Assembly (NCBI GenBank): GCA_030614005.1
Contig: JAUWKS010000001.1
Coordinates: forward strand, 62,001 to 126,000
Source: Candidatus Heimdallarchaeota archaeon
GTDB taxonomy: Archaea; Asgardarchaeota; Heimdallarchaeia; JABLTI01
DNA length: 64,000 nucleotides
Direction: 5' to 3'
The notes under the pieces were generated by a model. The model had not been told where the DNA came from. It did not search any database and saw nothing but the letters and a program-made list of their open reading frames with translations. Shown here one piece after another: positions 38,144 to 47,492 of this stretch (the first letter of the stretch is position 1; every line of letters begins with the position of its first letter). A program made the position numbers and the translations under genes.

Positions 38144-38212
38144 TTACTTATAACTTGTTTTATAATTATACTTTTTTTATAGGTTATCACCTTATCTCGA
38201 TGTGTAGCGAAA

Positions 38213-38935
38213 TTACTTTTTCACTCCAATTAGCAAACCACGATCAAATTTAGGATCGTCTTGGAATATTGTTGTTACTAAATTGTTTTCAACCATTAAA
38301 GATTGAAGCAACTCAGTTGGATACATTGCTAACTCATGATGCTCTACAAAATGATTTACCGCCTTCCCTCTTTCAGCAACTAAATAATGCATATCAAATA
38401 TTGATATTTCTCCTTTCACTTCAGAGGTGTTCACTCGAGTAATTATGAGATCGTCGTTTTTGTAAGTAGTAATGTGTGGTTCTCCTGCTCTAAAAATAGC
38501 TTTATCAAGCCACTGTTCGATAAGCACAATGCCTCCTGGCTTTAGGTGGTCAGCAAACACTTTGATAGTTTTTGATAACCGCTCTTTGGATATTATATAA
38601 GCAATTGAACTGAACAAGCAAGTTATTACATCAAATTTCTTACCAAGATTTAATTCGGACATATCTGCAACTTCAAAATGAACTTCAGGGTGTTTTTTCT
38701 TTGCAACATCAATCATTTCAACATTAAGATCAGTGCCTGTGCAAGTAAATATCTTTTTCAAATAAGTCAAATGGGCCCCAGTTCCGCAAGCAATATCAAG
38801 TAGTTCTTTCCCATCACTTTTCTTGTATTGTTTGATCAATTGTTTTAGGATTTCTGATTCGCCTTCATAGTCCTTCAACTCATAGACCTTATCGTAATAT
38901 TTTGCTAGAATTTTGTATTTATTTGCGTCAGTCAT
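38213..38935 (-). CDS. class I SAM-dependent methyltransferase
   Basis: 240 residues. The SAM-binding motif I is LLDIACGTGAHL. The acidic end of strand 2 (GTDLN) and the motif II region (FDVITCLFSSIAYI) follow, then motif III (LKPGGIVLIEQW). The C-terminal segment is the usual substrate-capping beta region. The substrate is unknown. It begins with TKYKILAKYYDKVY-like sequence typical of small-molecule methyltransferases. Upstream gap 38936-39178 is an AT-rich divergent region with nothing else recognisable. Confidence 0.88.
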   Translation of the reverse strand: MTDANKYKILAKYYDKVYELKDYEGESEILKQLIKQYKKSDGKELLDIACGTGAHLTYLKKIFTCTGTDLNVEMIDVAKKKHPEVHFEVADMSELNLGKKFDVITCLFSSIAYIISKERLSKTIKVFADHLKPGGIVLIEQWLDKAIFRAGEPHITTYKNDDLIITRVNTSEVKGEISIFDMHYLVAERGKAVNHFVEHHELAMYPTELLQSLMVENNLVTTIFQDDPKFDRGLLIGVKK

Positions 38936-39178
38936 ATTTTACAATATATCTAATTAAATATCAATTTTCGCATTTCCTTCTTTAGTCAATTTTCTATTAA
39001 GAATTCAAATACTAGCGACAGATAATTTTTTTTACTAAAAAATAGGGCTGTCAGGTTCTTTTCTTGTTCTTCATTATTTAAGAATGATTTTTTTGGAAAC
39101 AAAACTAAATAAACAAATTATTTTTAGATTTGGAAAACTATCTGATGATTTTAATAGAGTATTGTACAAGAGAAAACC

Positions 39179-40039
39179 ATGGGCTATCTATTTCGTAAAT
39201 TAGTAAGAAATGATATACAGGCAATAGCTGAAATAGCTAGTTATATGCCTTCCTATTTTCAAAATATAATTGAGTATGCAGAATTTTTTATGGATGATCC
39301 TAACAGCTATTACTTTGGTATGTTCCAAGAGAATAATCTTCTTGGTGTTGGAAATCTAAAATATAAGACATCGAAATTTGCTTGGATAGAATCAATTCGC
39401 GTAGCACCTAATAATCAACTGAAGGGTATTGGTACAGCTCTTTTCAATCATGGAGTAGAGAAAGCAAAGGAAGAAAACTACCCAATGGTTGCATTTGCAA
39501 CAGATGAAGGCAATCAAGGCTCATGCAATATAGGTAAGAAACTAGGATTTCAATTAGTAGAAGAAATGAAACCTCACTGGATAAAACTTGCAAATCTGAA
39601 TATTGATAGAGAAAATATACAAGTCAACCAACACGTAATCTCACTAGATGAAGCATTTGAACTATTGAAAATTATTCCAGATGGTCCTAAAGAAGAAGTT
39701 TCTATTGGCTGGAGTTATATTCCATTAGATAAAACATTCTTTGCTAATCAACCAGATATACGATTTTATGCTATTAAGAAAACTCTACTTCTTGAATATA
39801 TAACACGGGACTTGAAAACAAATAAGATTCGTACCGTTAGTGCAATAGTTTTTGGATCTGAAAAACACACAAAAGAATTACTCAACGAGTTTATTAGACG
39901 AAATGATAAACATGAGTTTCTTTATTGTTTCATAAATGAAAAACTTGAGCATAGCCCACAAGAATTAGGATTTAAACAAGAAGTCACATCTACAGGTATA
40001 CCAAATAAAATACTTTTATGGAAATTAAAACTGATTTGA
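39179..40039 (+). CDS. GNAT-family N-acetyltransferase
   Basis: 286 residues. An N-terminal GNAT fold (about 1-145) carries the acetyl-CoA loop NNQLKGIGTALFNHG and the following DEGNQGSCNIGKKLGF. The C-terminal half (about 150-286) looks like a degenerate second acetyltransferase-like domain without a clear P-loop. The target may be an amine, peptide or small molecule; it cannot be read. It appears to be a single-gene unit, converging with the next gene at 40094. Confidence 0.8.
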   Translation: MGYLFRKLVRNDIQAIAEIASYMPSYFQNIIEYAEFFMDDPNSYYFGMFQENNLLGVGNLKYKTSKFAWIESIRVAPNNQLKGIGTALFNHGVEKAKEENYPMVAFATDEGNQGSCNIGKKLGFQLVEEMKPHWIKLANLNIDRENIQVNQHVISLDEAFELLKIIPDGPKEEVSIGWSYIPLDKTFFANQPDIRFYAIKKTLLLEYITRDLKTNKIRTVSAIVFGSEKHTKELLNEFIRRNDKHEFLYCFINEKLEHSPQELGFKQEVTSTGIPNKILLWKLKLI

Positions 40040-40093
40040 TAGTTATTAGTCCAACTGACAATAATATAATCTCACACATTGTAGGGAAATTTA

Positions 40094-40909
40094 CTATTCT
40101 TTTAAATGAATATAACTAAAGCATCTTGGGATATGAGAATCATAAACACCATGAGCATTTAAGGACCAACCTGGATGTCGGGTTACTTTCACAGCATTGT
40201 AACTTAGTTTTTGGAAACGCGAAAAATCCATTCTCAATGTATCCAGATTCTCGAGTGGAATTATTTCTTTACCAAATAATGATTTCATACCTTTCCAAGG
40301 TAAAGCAATTTCCACAGTCCAACCCTCATCCCGATCTGAAGCATCATTTAATGTCCCTTGAATTTTTACTTTTGCTTTTAGTTCAGGAAAATCCCAATCC
40401 ACAAAAGCCCACCTTTTACCTCTGGGATGAGCACCATATCTAGATTCATCTTGAAAACCACCAAGAACATCAACATTGTTTGTGATTAAATCGAACTCGG
40501 GAATTTCGAATCGACTACCTTTTTTATAAGCATCTTGCCACACAAAAAACACTTCATAACAAGTTCCAAGTGCATTTATTTCAAATTCATAATAGCAATC
40601 CTTACCGGCAATAAATAACTCAACGTCATTTTCTGTAAAAATTAATGAATCTCTTTTTGTCAATTTAGCTTGTATGTTCGGTTCTTCAATCCAATAAGCA
40701 ACATATAGATTGTTCTCATCCCATAATGCAGCCATTTGAGTTTGCAGAAAAGCAGGTTCGCCTGTGACCATATCTACAAATGGAGAAGATTTTTGGGCTT
40801 TTTTCCAAACTTCTTTTTCTAGGTTACCATTAATATTTATGGAAGTATGAGTTCGTTTACAAATATAATGTACAATCTGTTCTTCTTTGCAACCATACAT
40901 CTTTGTCAT
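40094..40909 (-). CDS. CBM9-like (DOMON-related) carbohydrate-binding protein
   Basis: 271 residues covering one beta-sandwich of the CBM9/DOMON type: NGNLEKEVWKKA at the start, AALWDENNLYVAYWIEEP, FTENDVELFI, EINALGT and the DEGWTVEIALPW segment are recurrent family phrases. No signal peptide is visible, so it would be cytoplasmic, which is unusual for a sugar-binding module. Normally these domains are attached to secreted glycosidases; here it stands alone. Function unproven. Confidence 0.75.
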   Translation of the reverse strand: MTKMYGCKEEQIVHYICKRTHTSININGNLEKEVWKKAQKSSPFVDMVTGEPAFLQTQMAALWDENNLYVAYWIEEPNIQAKLTKRDSLIFTENDVELFIAGKDCYYEFEINALGTCYEVFFVWQDAYKKGSRFEIPEFDLITNNVDVLGGFQDESRYGAHPRGKRWAFVDWDFPELKAKVKIQGTLNDASDRDEGWTVEIALPWKGMKSLFGKEIIPLENLDTLRMDFSRFQKLSYNAVKVTRHPGWSLNAHGVYDSHIPRCFSYIHLKE

Positions 40910-40986
40910 CCTACAAATTTAATATTTGAATGCTCTTTAGCTTTTTGTTTGAAAAGTAATGCAGAAGTTTGTTAAAAGTATTTTTT

Positions 40987-41331
40987 TTATTTTAAATCAA
41001 TATAGATATCGAAAAACTCAGTTTTATCTTGAACTTTAAAATATATATCTTGTCCATTTGATGACCCTTTATTCATAATAGAAAACTCTGTTTTTAATCC
41101 AATTTGAAGCATTATCGATAGAGTTTCCAATTTTGGATTCACTAAACCTACTTGTACATTTCCTGGAAGTTTCATTCCTGTTTTGAATATTTGAATGTTG
41201 TATCGTTCGTACTCACCACTAAATTTCACTTCCCAACGTTCACTCAGAAAACCTTCTACTTGATTATTGAATAGGATTGAAAATCCACCATTCTCAAGAA
41301 TTGTTGCTATTCGTTCACTTATTTTCTGCAT
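40987..41331 (-). CDS. small soluble protein of unknown function
   Basis: 114 residues. N-terminal amphipathic helix (QKISERIATILENGG) followed by beta strands. No membrane helix, no cysteines, no recognised motif. It lies between the CBM9-like gene and a long uncharacterised gene on the same strand. Composition and length suggest a real gene. Confidence 0.55.
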   Translation of the reverse strand: MQKISERIATILENGGFSILFNNQVEGFLSERWEVKFSGEYERYNIQIFKTGMKLPGNVQVGLVNPKLETLSIMLQIGLKTEFSIMNKGSSNGQDIYFKVQDKTEFFDIYIDLK

Positions 41332-41401
41332 ACTGTTATTTTATTTGAAATGTTTTTGGGTTTTTCCATTAGAAAGCATACCAAAAAGTGTTCTTTCTCT
41401 C

Positions 41402-42406
41402 TTAGAACACTATTAGAAAGTATAAGAATTCGTTAAAGTGTTTTAATAATTGCTCCTTAATTGGAATACTAGAAAGAATTATTTTTGAAAGAGCCTCAGA
41501 AAGAAGGGTAAGATTCGAGTAAGCAATTTTTTTGTTAATTGTTTTAACCAACAGTTCAACAGCTTTAGGAGATTGTTGAGCAATGATTTGAGGTCTAAAT
41601 TCCTTTTCAGTTGCTAAAAGCAAATTTCTATTTTCCGTTAGCAATGTTTGATAATTATTTGTATTGGCTAAAATCTCATTAATTATCTGATGAGTTTTTT
41701 TTCTAAAATATTCTTTAAAATGACCGAAATTATCTTCGATCAAAGCTTTATAATGAGGTTTTTTCATTCCTTTTTCAAGGACAATTGATAAAAATCGATC
41801 ATTAATATTCTCAAAAACTCTGTATCTAATTTGATTCCAATTTGGCAACTCATTGATTTCTAAAAAATGCCGCTTGTGGATTTCAATCAAAGATTTTGCA
41901 TATAGCACATAGTCTTGTTTTATTTTTGATTGACCAATGTCTAATTCGACATTCACAATAATCTTAGAATCAGCAGAAAAGTCAGCCTCGTCAAATGAAA
42001 AAGAATCATCAATATTCGCCAAGGGTATTTTTTCTATATCAACAACATTTATTGTTTTTTGTTGAGCAGGTCTATTTTGAAATTTACGCTTTTCAATGGT
42101 AATTTCTTGATTACTATCTTTAGCATTTTGAGTAATAATTTTACAATAAATAGGTTTCTTGATTAAACCCAATGCGTGGGATATATTCCATTCTACAAAA
42201 AACTTCCTTGAAGTATAATCCATTTTATCGGATGCGATTATTCTTCTCTCCCAGAATTTCGTTGAATCGATTTCTGTCTGAAGAATGTTAATATCGTCTT
42301 CAATAATTGCATCTTGAATTATAGTTTGATGTTTATCATTACTATAAATTTCATTTGATTGATGGAGATAAGAAATGATGGAGAGTTTTTTTTGGGTATG
42401 ACTCAA
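41402..42406 (-). CDS. uncharacterised helical protein
   Basis: 334 residues from a TTG start. The N-terminal half mixes strands and loops (KFFVEWNISHALGLIKKPIY, then a charged region with DDSFSFDEADFSAD). The C-terminal half (about 175-334) is predominantly helical with many Lys/Glu and hydrophobic heptads (KKTHQIINEILAN, AVELLVKTINKKI). No signal peptide, cofactor motif or known domain. It may be a scaffold or regulator; I do not recognise it. Confidence 0.6.
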   Translation of the reverse strand: MSHTQKKLSIISYLHQSNEIYSNDKHQTIIQDAIIEDDINILQTEIDSTKFWERRIIASDKMDYTSRKFFVEWNISHALGLIKKPIYCKIITQNAKDSNQEITIEKRKFQNRPAQQKTINVVDIEKIPLANIDDSFSFDEADFSADSKIIVNVELDIGQSKIKQDYVLYAKSLIEIHKRHFLEINELPNWNQIRYRVFENINDRFLSIVLEKGMKKPHYKALIEDNFGHFKEYFRKKTHQIINEILANTNNYQTLLTENRNLLLATEKEFRPQIIAQQSPKAVELLVKTINKKIAYSNLTLLSEALSKIILSSIPIKEQLLKHFNEFLYFLIVF

Positions 42407-42477
42407 ACAAGTAGCACCTAAATTAGTTTGACTGACTGATAATTAATCAGGTTCCATATTAAAGGAAAGTGAAAAAG

Positions 42478-44781
42478 CTACTTGAGTTTTCTTCTTAAGA
42501 AACTCAAGTTTGTTAAACCCAAAATAGCAATAATTAACCAAATATTGAGATTGATTCCACCTTGATAGGATGTTGTGCCCACAGTAATAGTGAATTCGCC
42601 TTCTCCTGAGACACATTTTACAACCACATAAATATCTCTTGCAGTACGTGTACTATATGTTATTGTTTCAGTAATTCCAGCAGTTATTTCGGCGCTCGCG
42701 GCGAGATATCCTCCTTTTGTCGCACTAAAATCTTCAGCGGCATCATAGATAAAAAGATCATAATCAGCTGTAGCAGGTAAAGTGACACTAAAAGTCAGGG
42801 TAGTTTTTCTTGGAACTTTTATGTTTCTAGCCCAACTTTGATCATCAAACGGATCGGGTCCAAGGTAATGTGATATACTGTCACCAATTTCTATTTTCGT
42901 TAGGTACGCATCAATTGCCGCATTTGAATGTATTTTACCAAAACCTTCTATCTTGTCTCTTTCTCCTCGATTTAAATCAGGAATATTACTCATATCATCA
43001 TATGTTTCACCATCAAAAACCTCTGTTGCTGTTCCGCAAATTAGATTCTTCACTAAGAGAGCATTTTTTTGAGAATAGGACCAATCTTCACCCATTGCTT
43101 CTATAATTAAAGCTGCTAATCCAGAAACGTGAGGAGTTGACATACTCGTCCCCATACGTTCTGTATAATCATCAAACATCTTTTCATCTGAGAAATATCT
43201 GTTAACGCCATACAAATCAAAAATTAGATCTGCTTCTACAAAATCTGCATCGTTGGTATCAGCTGCAATAATCTTCCAACCACTATCATGAGATAAAGTA
43301 CTCCCACCAGGAGCAACAACATCTGGTTTGGTGTATGGACCCAGATACTCACCATTCGATGAATAATAGGCTATATCATCTTGTGAATTAATCGCCCCAA
43401 CAGTAATAGCTTTATCAGCAGTTCCAGGAGAACCGATACGAACACCTTCTTGAAAACTATTTCCAGCTGCAACTACACAAACAAACCCTTGCTCAACCAG
43501 ATTATCTATTGCTTTGTCTATCGATGCTACCTCTTCTGAGAAACCAATCGAACAACTTACTACTACAATACTATATTCTGTTCCAAAATTAGCAATCCAA
43601 TCAAAAGCATCTAACAATGTTAAACTATTTCCAATACCATAATCATCTAGAATTTTCAAGCCAACAATTTTACAATGAGGAGCTATACCTTGATAATTAT
43701 TATTTGCATCACTCAAATCTGCAGCAGGACGAGTAATGTTAACTTGGATGATAGAAGCACCAAGTTCCCCACTAGTTTTTTGTCCAATGAGATACCTGTA
43801 TCTACCGGGTATTGCAAAACTATAATTTAATTTCAAGGACCCTGCACTAAAATCACCAAAAATATGTAGGTCTTCTGTTGCATTTGCAGCATCATCACCA
43901 TTAGTATCTAAAGTAATAAACAAAGTATCGTCTGGAGCATTTCCAGAAAAATCATTCCAAGAAATATCAAAGTAAATAGTCCCATTTTGTTCCACATCAA
44001 CATATGAAGCAAACCCATACATTTCAGGTACATTCGGTGGAAATTCCAATGTTCGAGACAAACTCACGTACTCATTTTTTCCCGCAACCTCGCCAGTACC
44101 CGCAGCAATAGAAGCACAATGTGTGCCATGCCCAAAATAATCGCACGGAGAAGAATATTCATCATATTCATAATCAACATCCCTTCCAACAAAGTCCTGC
44201 CAATAAACTATTTTATCTTGAAAATCGGGATGGCTGTCATCTATGCCTGTATCAAGTATAGCGATAGCTTGATCTGGATCTCCTTTCAATCCAAGGGTAT
44301 CCCAAACATATGGACGAGTATTGATTTGTTGAGAGGATTTACTCAGAAGTGATTTACATTCAAAGTTTTCTGTTATAAAAGATACTTCAGTTTGTTGTGC
44401 TAATGAATACAATCTATCAATTGGTATACGAATAGCTGCTCCAAAAATTATCGACCAAGAAGAAACTATTTCACCTCCAAGAGATTCTACTCGAGAGATA
44501 AAATCATTAGAAATCTCACGGTTAAAAGTAACTATAGTGGTTATTTCTTCGCTTGGTGATTTTTCAGCAATAATTTTTTCAAGATTATCATGAATTTTAT
44601 TGGCATTTTTATCAGAACTTGCTAAAGGCATTACTACTCGACTGATTGTCATTTTTTCTTCCGTTGTTAAAGTTTCAATCTCAAAATTAATTGCCTGAAC
44701 TAATGATGGTAATATCGATGGCAGAATAAATATGCACAAAAGAATAATCAGTAGACTTTTTCTCTTTTTCAGCGAAAACAT
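42478..44781 (-). CDS. secreted subtilisin-like serine protease with inserted beta domain
   Basis: 767 residues. Signal peptide (about 1-30); I9-like propeptide (about 75-145); S8 catalytic domain with Asp177 (ILDTGID), His218 (GHGTHCASIAAG), oxyanion Asn441 (VVAAGNS) and Ser546 (GTSMSTPHVSG). Between His218 and Asn441 an extra region of about 120 residues (235-355) reads as a beta-sandwich (GFASYVDVEQNGTIYFDISW). A PPC-like beta domain (about 650-735) and a C-terminal membrane helix with a basic tail (LSFLRRKLK) anchor it outside the cell. All catalytic residues are intact, so it is probably an active surface protease. Confidence 0.92.
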   Translation of the reverse strand: MFSLKKRKSLLIILLCIFILPSILPSLVQAINFEIETLTTEEKMTISRVVMPLASSDKNANKIHDNLEKIIAEKSPSEEITTIVTFNREISNDFISRVESLGGEIVSSWSIIFGAAIRIPIDRLYSLAQQTEVSFITENFECKSLLSKSSQQINTRPYVWDTLGLKGDPDQAIAILDTGIDDSHPDFQDKIVYWQDFVGRDVDYEYDEYSSPCDYFGHGTHCASIAAGTGEVAGKNEYVSLSRTLEFPPNVPEMYGFASYVDVEQNGTIYFDISWNDFSGNAPDDTLFITLDTNGDDAANATEDLHIFGDFSAGSLKLNYSFAIPGRYRYLIGQKTSGELGASIIQVNITRPAADLSDANNNYQGIAPHCKIVGLKILDDYGIGNSLTLLDAFDWIANFGTEYSIVVVSCSIGFSEEVASIDKAIDNLVEQGFVCVVAAGNSFQEGVRIGSPGTADKAITVGAINSQDDIAYYSSNGEYLGPYTKPDVVAPGGSTLSHDSGWKIIAADTNDADFVEADLIFDLYGVNRYFSDEKMFDDYTERMGTSMSTPHVSGLAALIIEAMGEDWSYSQKNALLVKNLICGTATEVFDGETYDDMSNIPDLNRGERDKIEGFGKIHSNAAIDAYLTKIEIGDSISHYLGPDPFDDQSWARNIKVPRKTTLTFSVTLPATADYDLFIYDAAEDFSATKGGYLAASAEITAGITETITYSTRTARDIYVVVKCVSGEGEFTITVGTTSYQGGINLNIWLIIAILGLTNLSFLRRKLK

Positions 44782-44890
44782 CCCCTTAAATTGGTTTATA
44801 ATCTATGTTTATAATAGACAAATTACTGAAGAATAGATTGACCTACAATTATTAAAACATTTAGAGAGATAAGCAAACATCTCAGATAAA

Positions 44891-44902
44891 TTTAATTATA
44901 TC
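44891..44902 (+). promoter_or_regulatory. TATA-like element of the TIR gene
   Basis: TTTAATTATATC lies about 70 bases before the ATG at 44969, in the 187-base gap that also contains the subtilase promoter on the other strand. Confidence 0.35.
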
Positions 44903-44968
44903 ATACTGTTTGTCAATAATACTCACATATTTACGAATGAGATTTACTAGCAAGGGTTTAAGAGAAGC

Positions 44969-45394
44969 ATGCCAAAAAAACCACGAAGAAAAATTGTCAG
45001 ATTGTTCATCAGTCATTCCTGGGACTATTCTGAGGATTACGTAAATCTTGTGAATTTTCTTCGAAGAATTGAAGATTTCGACTTCTATAATTATAGCGTA
45101 CCAAAGCATAATCCTCTTTCTGCAGATACTGACAAGAAGCTTCTAGATGAATTATGTGATCAATTACGAGGGTGTCATATACTAATTGTCTTGGCTACAA
45201 TGAGACCGACTTATAGTGAGTGGATTCAAAAAGAAATTTTGATTGCCAATGTTTATGACAAAGCTGTTTTAGCAATTCTTCCTCGTGGGCAGAAGAGGGT
45301 TGCAAGTATTATTTCGACTTACTCTGATGAAATAGTAAAATGGAACACCAAATCTATTCGAAAAGCGATAATCAAAATTATGGCTAAACGATAA
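44969..45394 (+). CDS. TIR-like (ThsB/DUF1863-type) domain protein
   Basis: 141 residues, a single TIR-like fold. LFISHSWDYSEDY is the family opening (strand A and BB-side loop). ILIVLATMRP is the strand-D region, followed by the helix SEWIQKEI, with Trp85 and Glu89 in the WxxxE spacing where TIR NADases keep the catalytic glutamate. It lacks the effector or receptor domains of eukaryotic TIR proteins. In bacteria and archaea this type (PF08937-like) produces NAD-derived signals in Thoeris-like defence. Its gene is tail-to-tail with a small membrane protein that resembles the usual neighbour of such TIR genes. Activity is inferred, not shown. Confidence 0.8.
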   Translation: MPKKPRRKIVRLFISHSWDYSEDYVNLVNFLRRIEDFDFYNYSVPKHNPLSADTDKKLLDELCDQLRGCHILIVLATMRPTYSEWIQKEILIANVYDKAVLAILPRGQKRVASIISTYSDEIVKWNTKSIRKAIIKIMAKR

Positions 45395-45401
45395 ATCTAT
45401 T

Positions 45402-45983
45402 CTAAGTTGAAGGAAAAGTTCCTGATATTAATGCTGGGTTTAATGCTATAATTACTATCATTAAAATCAGTCCTAATGTATAAAGTATGATTAAACTTAC
45501 TGGTATCCAAATCTCAATGTTAGTTAAACGGCGATGTTTCTGTTTTGTATCTTGTGCTTTCCAAAGTTTCCACTCAGTTAAAAATCCTTGAACAGGTAAC
45601 CTAGCTTCAACTGCGTTAATAACTCTGTACTTGCAACTATTCAACCCCTTATAGTATTGAATTAAAAGCACCCAACCAACACAGAACGAAATACCCACAA
45701 TTAGAATTGTTGGAACAAAGATGAATAATTGAGAATTACCAAAGAGTGCACCCATAGCAACGAAGAGAAAGCTGTTAGCGGTAAGAAAGAAACTATTTGT
45801 TGTAGCTCTCCGAGCACTAACATTGTCAGCCATTTGCACATACAACTTATATTGTTCAAAAGTATAGCTTACATCAAACGACATTTCTTCTTGGGGATTG
45901 AATAACTCATCAAAAGGGTCAGGTGTTTTTGTTGGGTCTTGGTCCGATTCTAGGTCTTGATCAGGTTTCGTTGTTTTTGTCAA
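45402..45983 (-). CDS. small three-helix membrane protein (RipA-like family), likely partner of the TIR protein
   Basis: 193 residues starting at TTG, with GGTGA a few bases upstream (a good ribosome-binding site). A Pro/Asp-rich cytoplasmic N-terminus leads into QYKLYVQMADNVSARR, then two membrane helices (about 64-84 and 86-108), a soluble stretch (SCKYRVINAVEARLPVQGF, TEWKLW) and a third helix (about 155-180). From memory this matches the small proteins annotated RipA-like octameric membrane proteins, often found beside defence genes. It converges on the TIR gene with 7 bases between stops. A pore or membrane effector triggered by the TIR product is a reasonable guess. Confidence 0.72.
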   Translation of the reverse strand: MTKTTKPDQDLESDQDPTKTPDPFDELFNPQEEMSFDVSYTFEQYKLYVQMADNVSARRATTNSFFLTANSFLFVAMGALFGNSQLFIFVPTILIVGISFCVGWVLLIQYYKGLNSCKYRVINAVEARLPVQGFLTEWKLWKAQDTKQKHRRLTNIEIWIPVSLIILYTLGLILMIVIIALNPALISGTFPST

Positions 45984-46085
45984 TTAATTCACCGTGGAAC
46001 GACTAATTTTTTCTTCTACTTTAGCAAGCTATTCTCTCTTAATAAATTTTTAGAGAGAAAATCGAAGAGACAATATATCGCATCA

Positions 46086-46097
46086 TTTATATATATT
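46086..46097 (+). promoter_or_regulatory. TATA box of the three-gene membrane operon
   Basis: TTTATATATATT lies 46-57 bases before ATG 46143. The downstream three genes overlap each other, so one promoter probably drives all. Confidence 0.5.
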
Positions 46098-46142
46098 GGA
46101 AGGAATTGATAAATTTGAAGAAAGGTAGAAGGAAAGGAGTTA

Positions 46143-47492
46143 ATGAATACAAGGGTACTAGATGAAGGAAAAACAGTGAAATGGAATAGTATATCGATTA
46201 TTCTATGTTTTATAACAATTCTAATTCTTACTATCTGTGTATTTAGTCCAATTATTAGGGTTGAATCAATCGCACATAGTATGTGGGGGGGCGCTCCTTT
46301 AGATTATAATTATAGACAATTTATTTATTTTACAGGTCAACGTTTGATTATTTCTGTTTCAGGCGAAACTGGAGAAATTTTAGAGGATAGTTGGATACAA
46401 TGGAATAATGATAGAAATAAGCAATTTACAAGTGCTAACACAGTCTTACTATCAATTGCTTACATTTTAATCCTTATTGGGTCAATACTTTGGACAATAT
46501 TCGAAACCCATAAGAGATTAGATACAAAGAAAAAATTTACTAGAAAGCTATGCGTACTATCTATTCTTTCTATAGCAGGTAGTATAACAGGGGTTACATC
46601 GTGCATTTATTTACTCTTGATAGATTTTACTCCTTATGAGAGTTACTTGGATGCAAGAATGCAATTGGGGTACTATTTGTCATTTATCCTCTTTTGTTTA
46701 TATTTTATTTTAGGATTACTAAATATCAAAAGAATAAAGTCTCTAAAAGAAAAAATAGATTTTGAATCCCTTAAAATAAATACTACTATTTTACGAGAAA
46801 GAATGAAAAAAAATAAAAAAACTATATCAACATCATTTTTTGTTTTAGGGTTTAATTTAATAGGTCTTGTTCTTTTGTTATTTTTTCCTTTAATGAAACT
46901 TAAATATATGGAATTTTCAGAAAGTGATTATTATTATACAGAATATATTCGCATCGAACGAATATTCTTCAGTGGTTTTATTAGACAAACTCGAATAAAT
47001 ACGATAATTGATTTGTACGTTGATTATGTATTGGATAGAAGTAACTATAGTTGGTGGAGGTATACTTACATTGTAAATCCTGAGAGTCGTTGGAGCAATT
47101 TTCCGACTGTCACTACAATTTTAATAATATCTGCAGTGATTATTTCAATTTTAATCTCAATAGCTTTGTTTTATCTCGCTACCCATAAACTATCTAAAAT
47201 TAGATATAATTGTGTACCTTATCTTTTAGCCTCGTTCTTTATTGTTGCGGGAGTAATTGGAATTATTGGTTTAAGTTTTATCATTCCGTATAAAACATTT
47301 CTAAATATTGAAGGATCACAGCCTTTTCAATTCACTTTTAGTTGGTACTTTGGATTCATTCTTTTCATAGTCAATACCTTAATTGGAATAGGAATATTCT
47401 TCGGAACTTCTCATAAAGGCTATGAAAATGCAAAAAAGATCACTCTTTGGGGTTTTGGGATGAATGAAGGAGATACTACAAATGAAAACTAA
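46143..47492 (+). CDS. multi-pass membrane protein, two-fold repeated
   Basis: 449 residues with about eight membrane helices in two halves. Each half has one helix, a loop of 60-70 residues with aromatic-rich extracytoplasmic sequence (FIYFTGQRLIISVSG; RIERIFFSGFIRQTR), then three helices. This suggests an internal duplication or pseudo-symmetry. No transporter motif is seen. AAAGGAG precedes the ATG closely. It overlaps the start of the phospholipase-like gene. Function unknown. Confidence 0.65.
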   Translation: MNTRVLDEGKTVKWNSISIILCFITILILTICVFSPIIRVESIAHSMWGGAPLDYNYRQFIYFTGQRLIISVSGETGEILEDSWIQWNNDRNKQFTSANTVLLSIAYILILIGSILWTIFETHKRLDTKKKFTRKLCVLSILSIAGSITGVTSCIYLLLIDFTPYESYLDARMQLGYYLSFILFCLYFILGLLNIKRIKSLKEKIDFESLKINTTILRERMKKNKKTISTSFFVLGFNLIGLVLLLFFPLMKLKYMEFSESDYYYTEYIRIERIFFSGFIRQTRINTIIDLYVDYVLDRSNYSWWRYTYIVNPESRWSNFPTVTTILIISAVIISILISIALFYLATHKLSKIRYNCVPYLLASFFIVAGVIGIIGLSFIIPYKTFLNIEGSQPFQFTFSWYFGFILFIVNTLIGIGIFFGTSHKGYENAKKITLWGFGMNEGDTTNEN

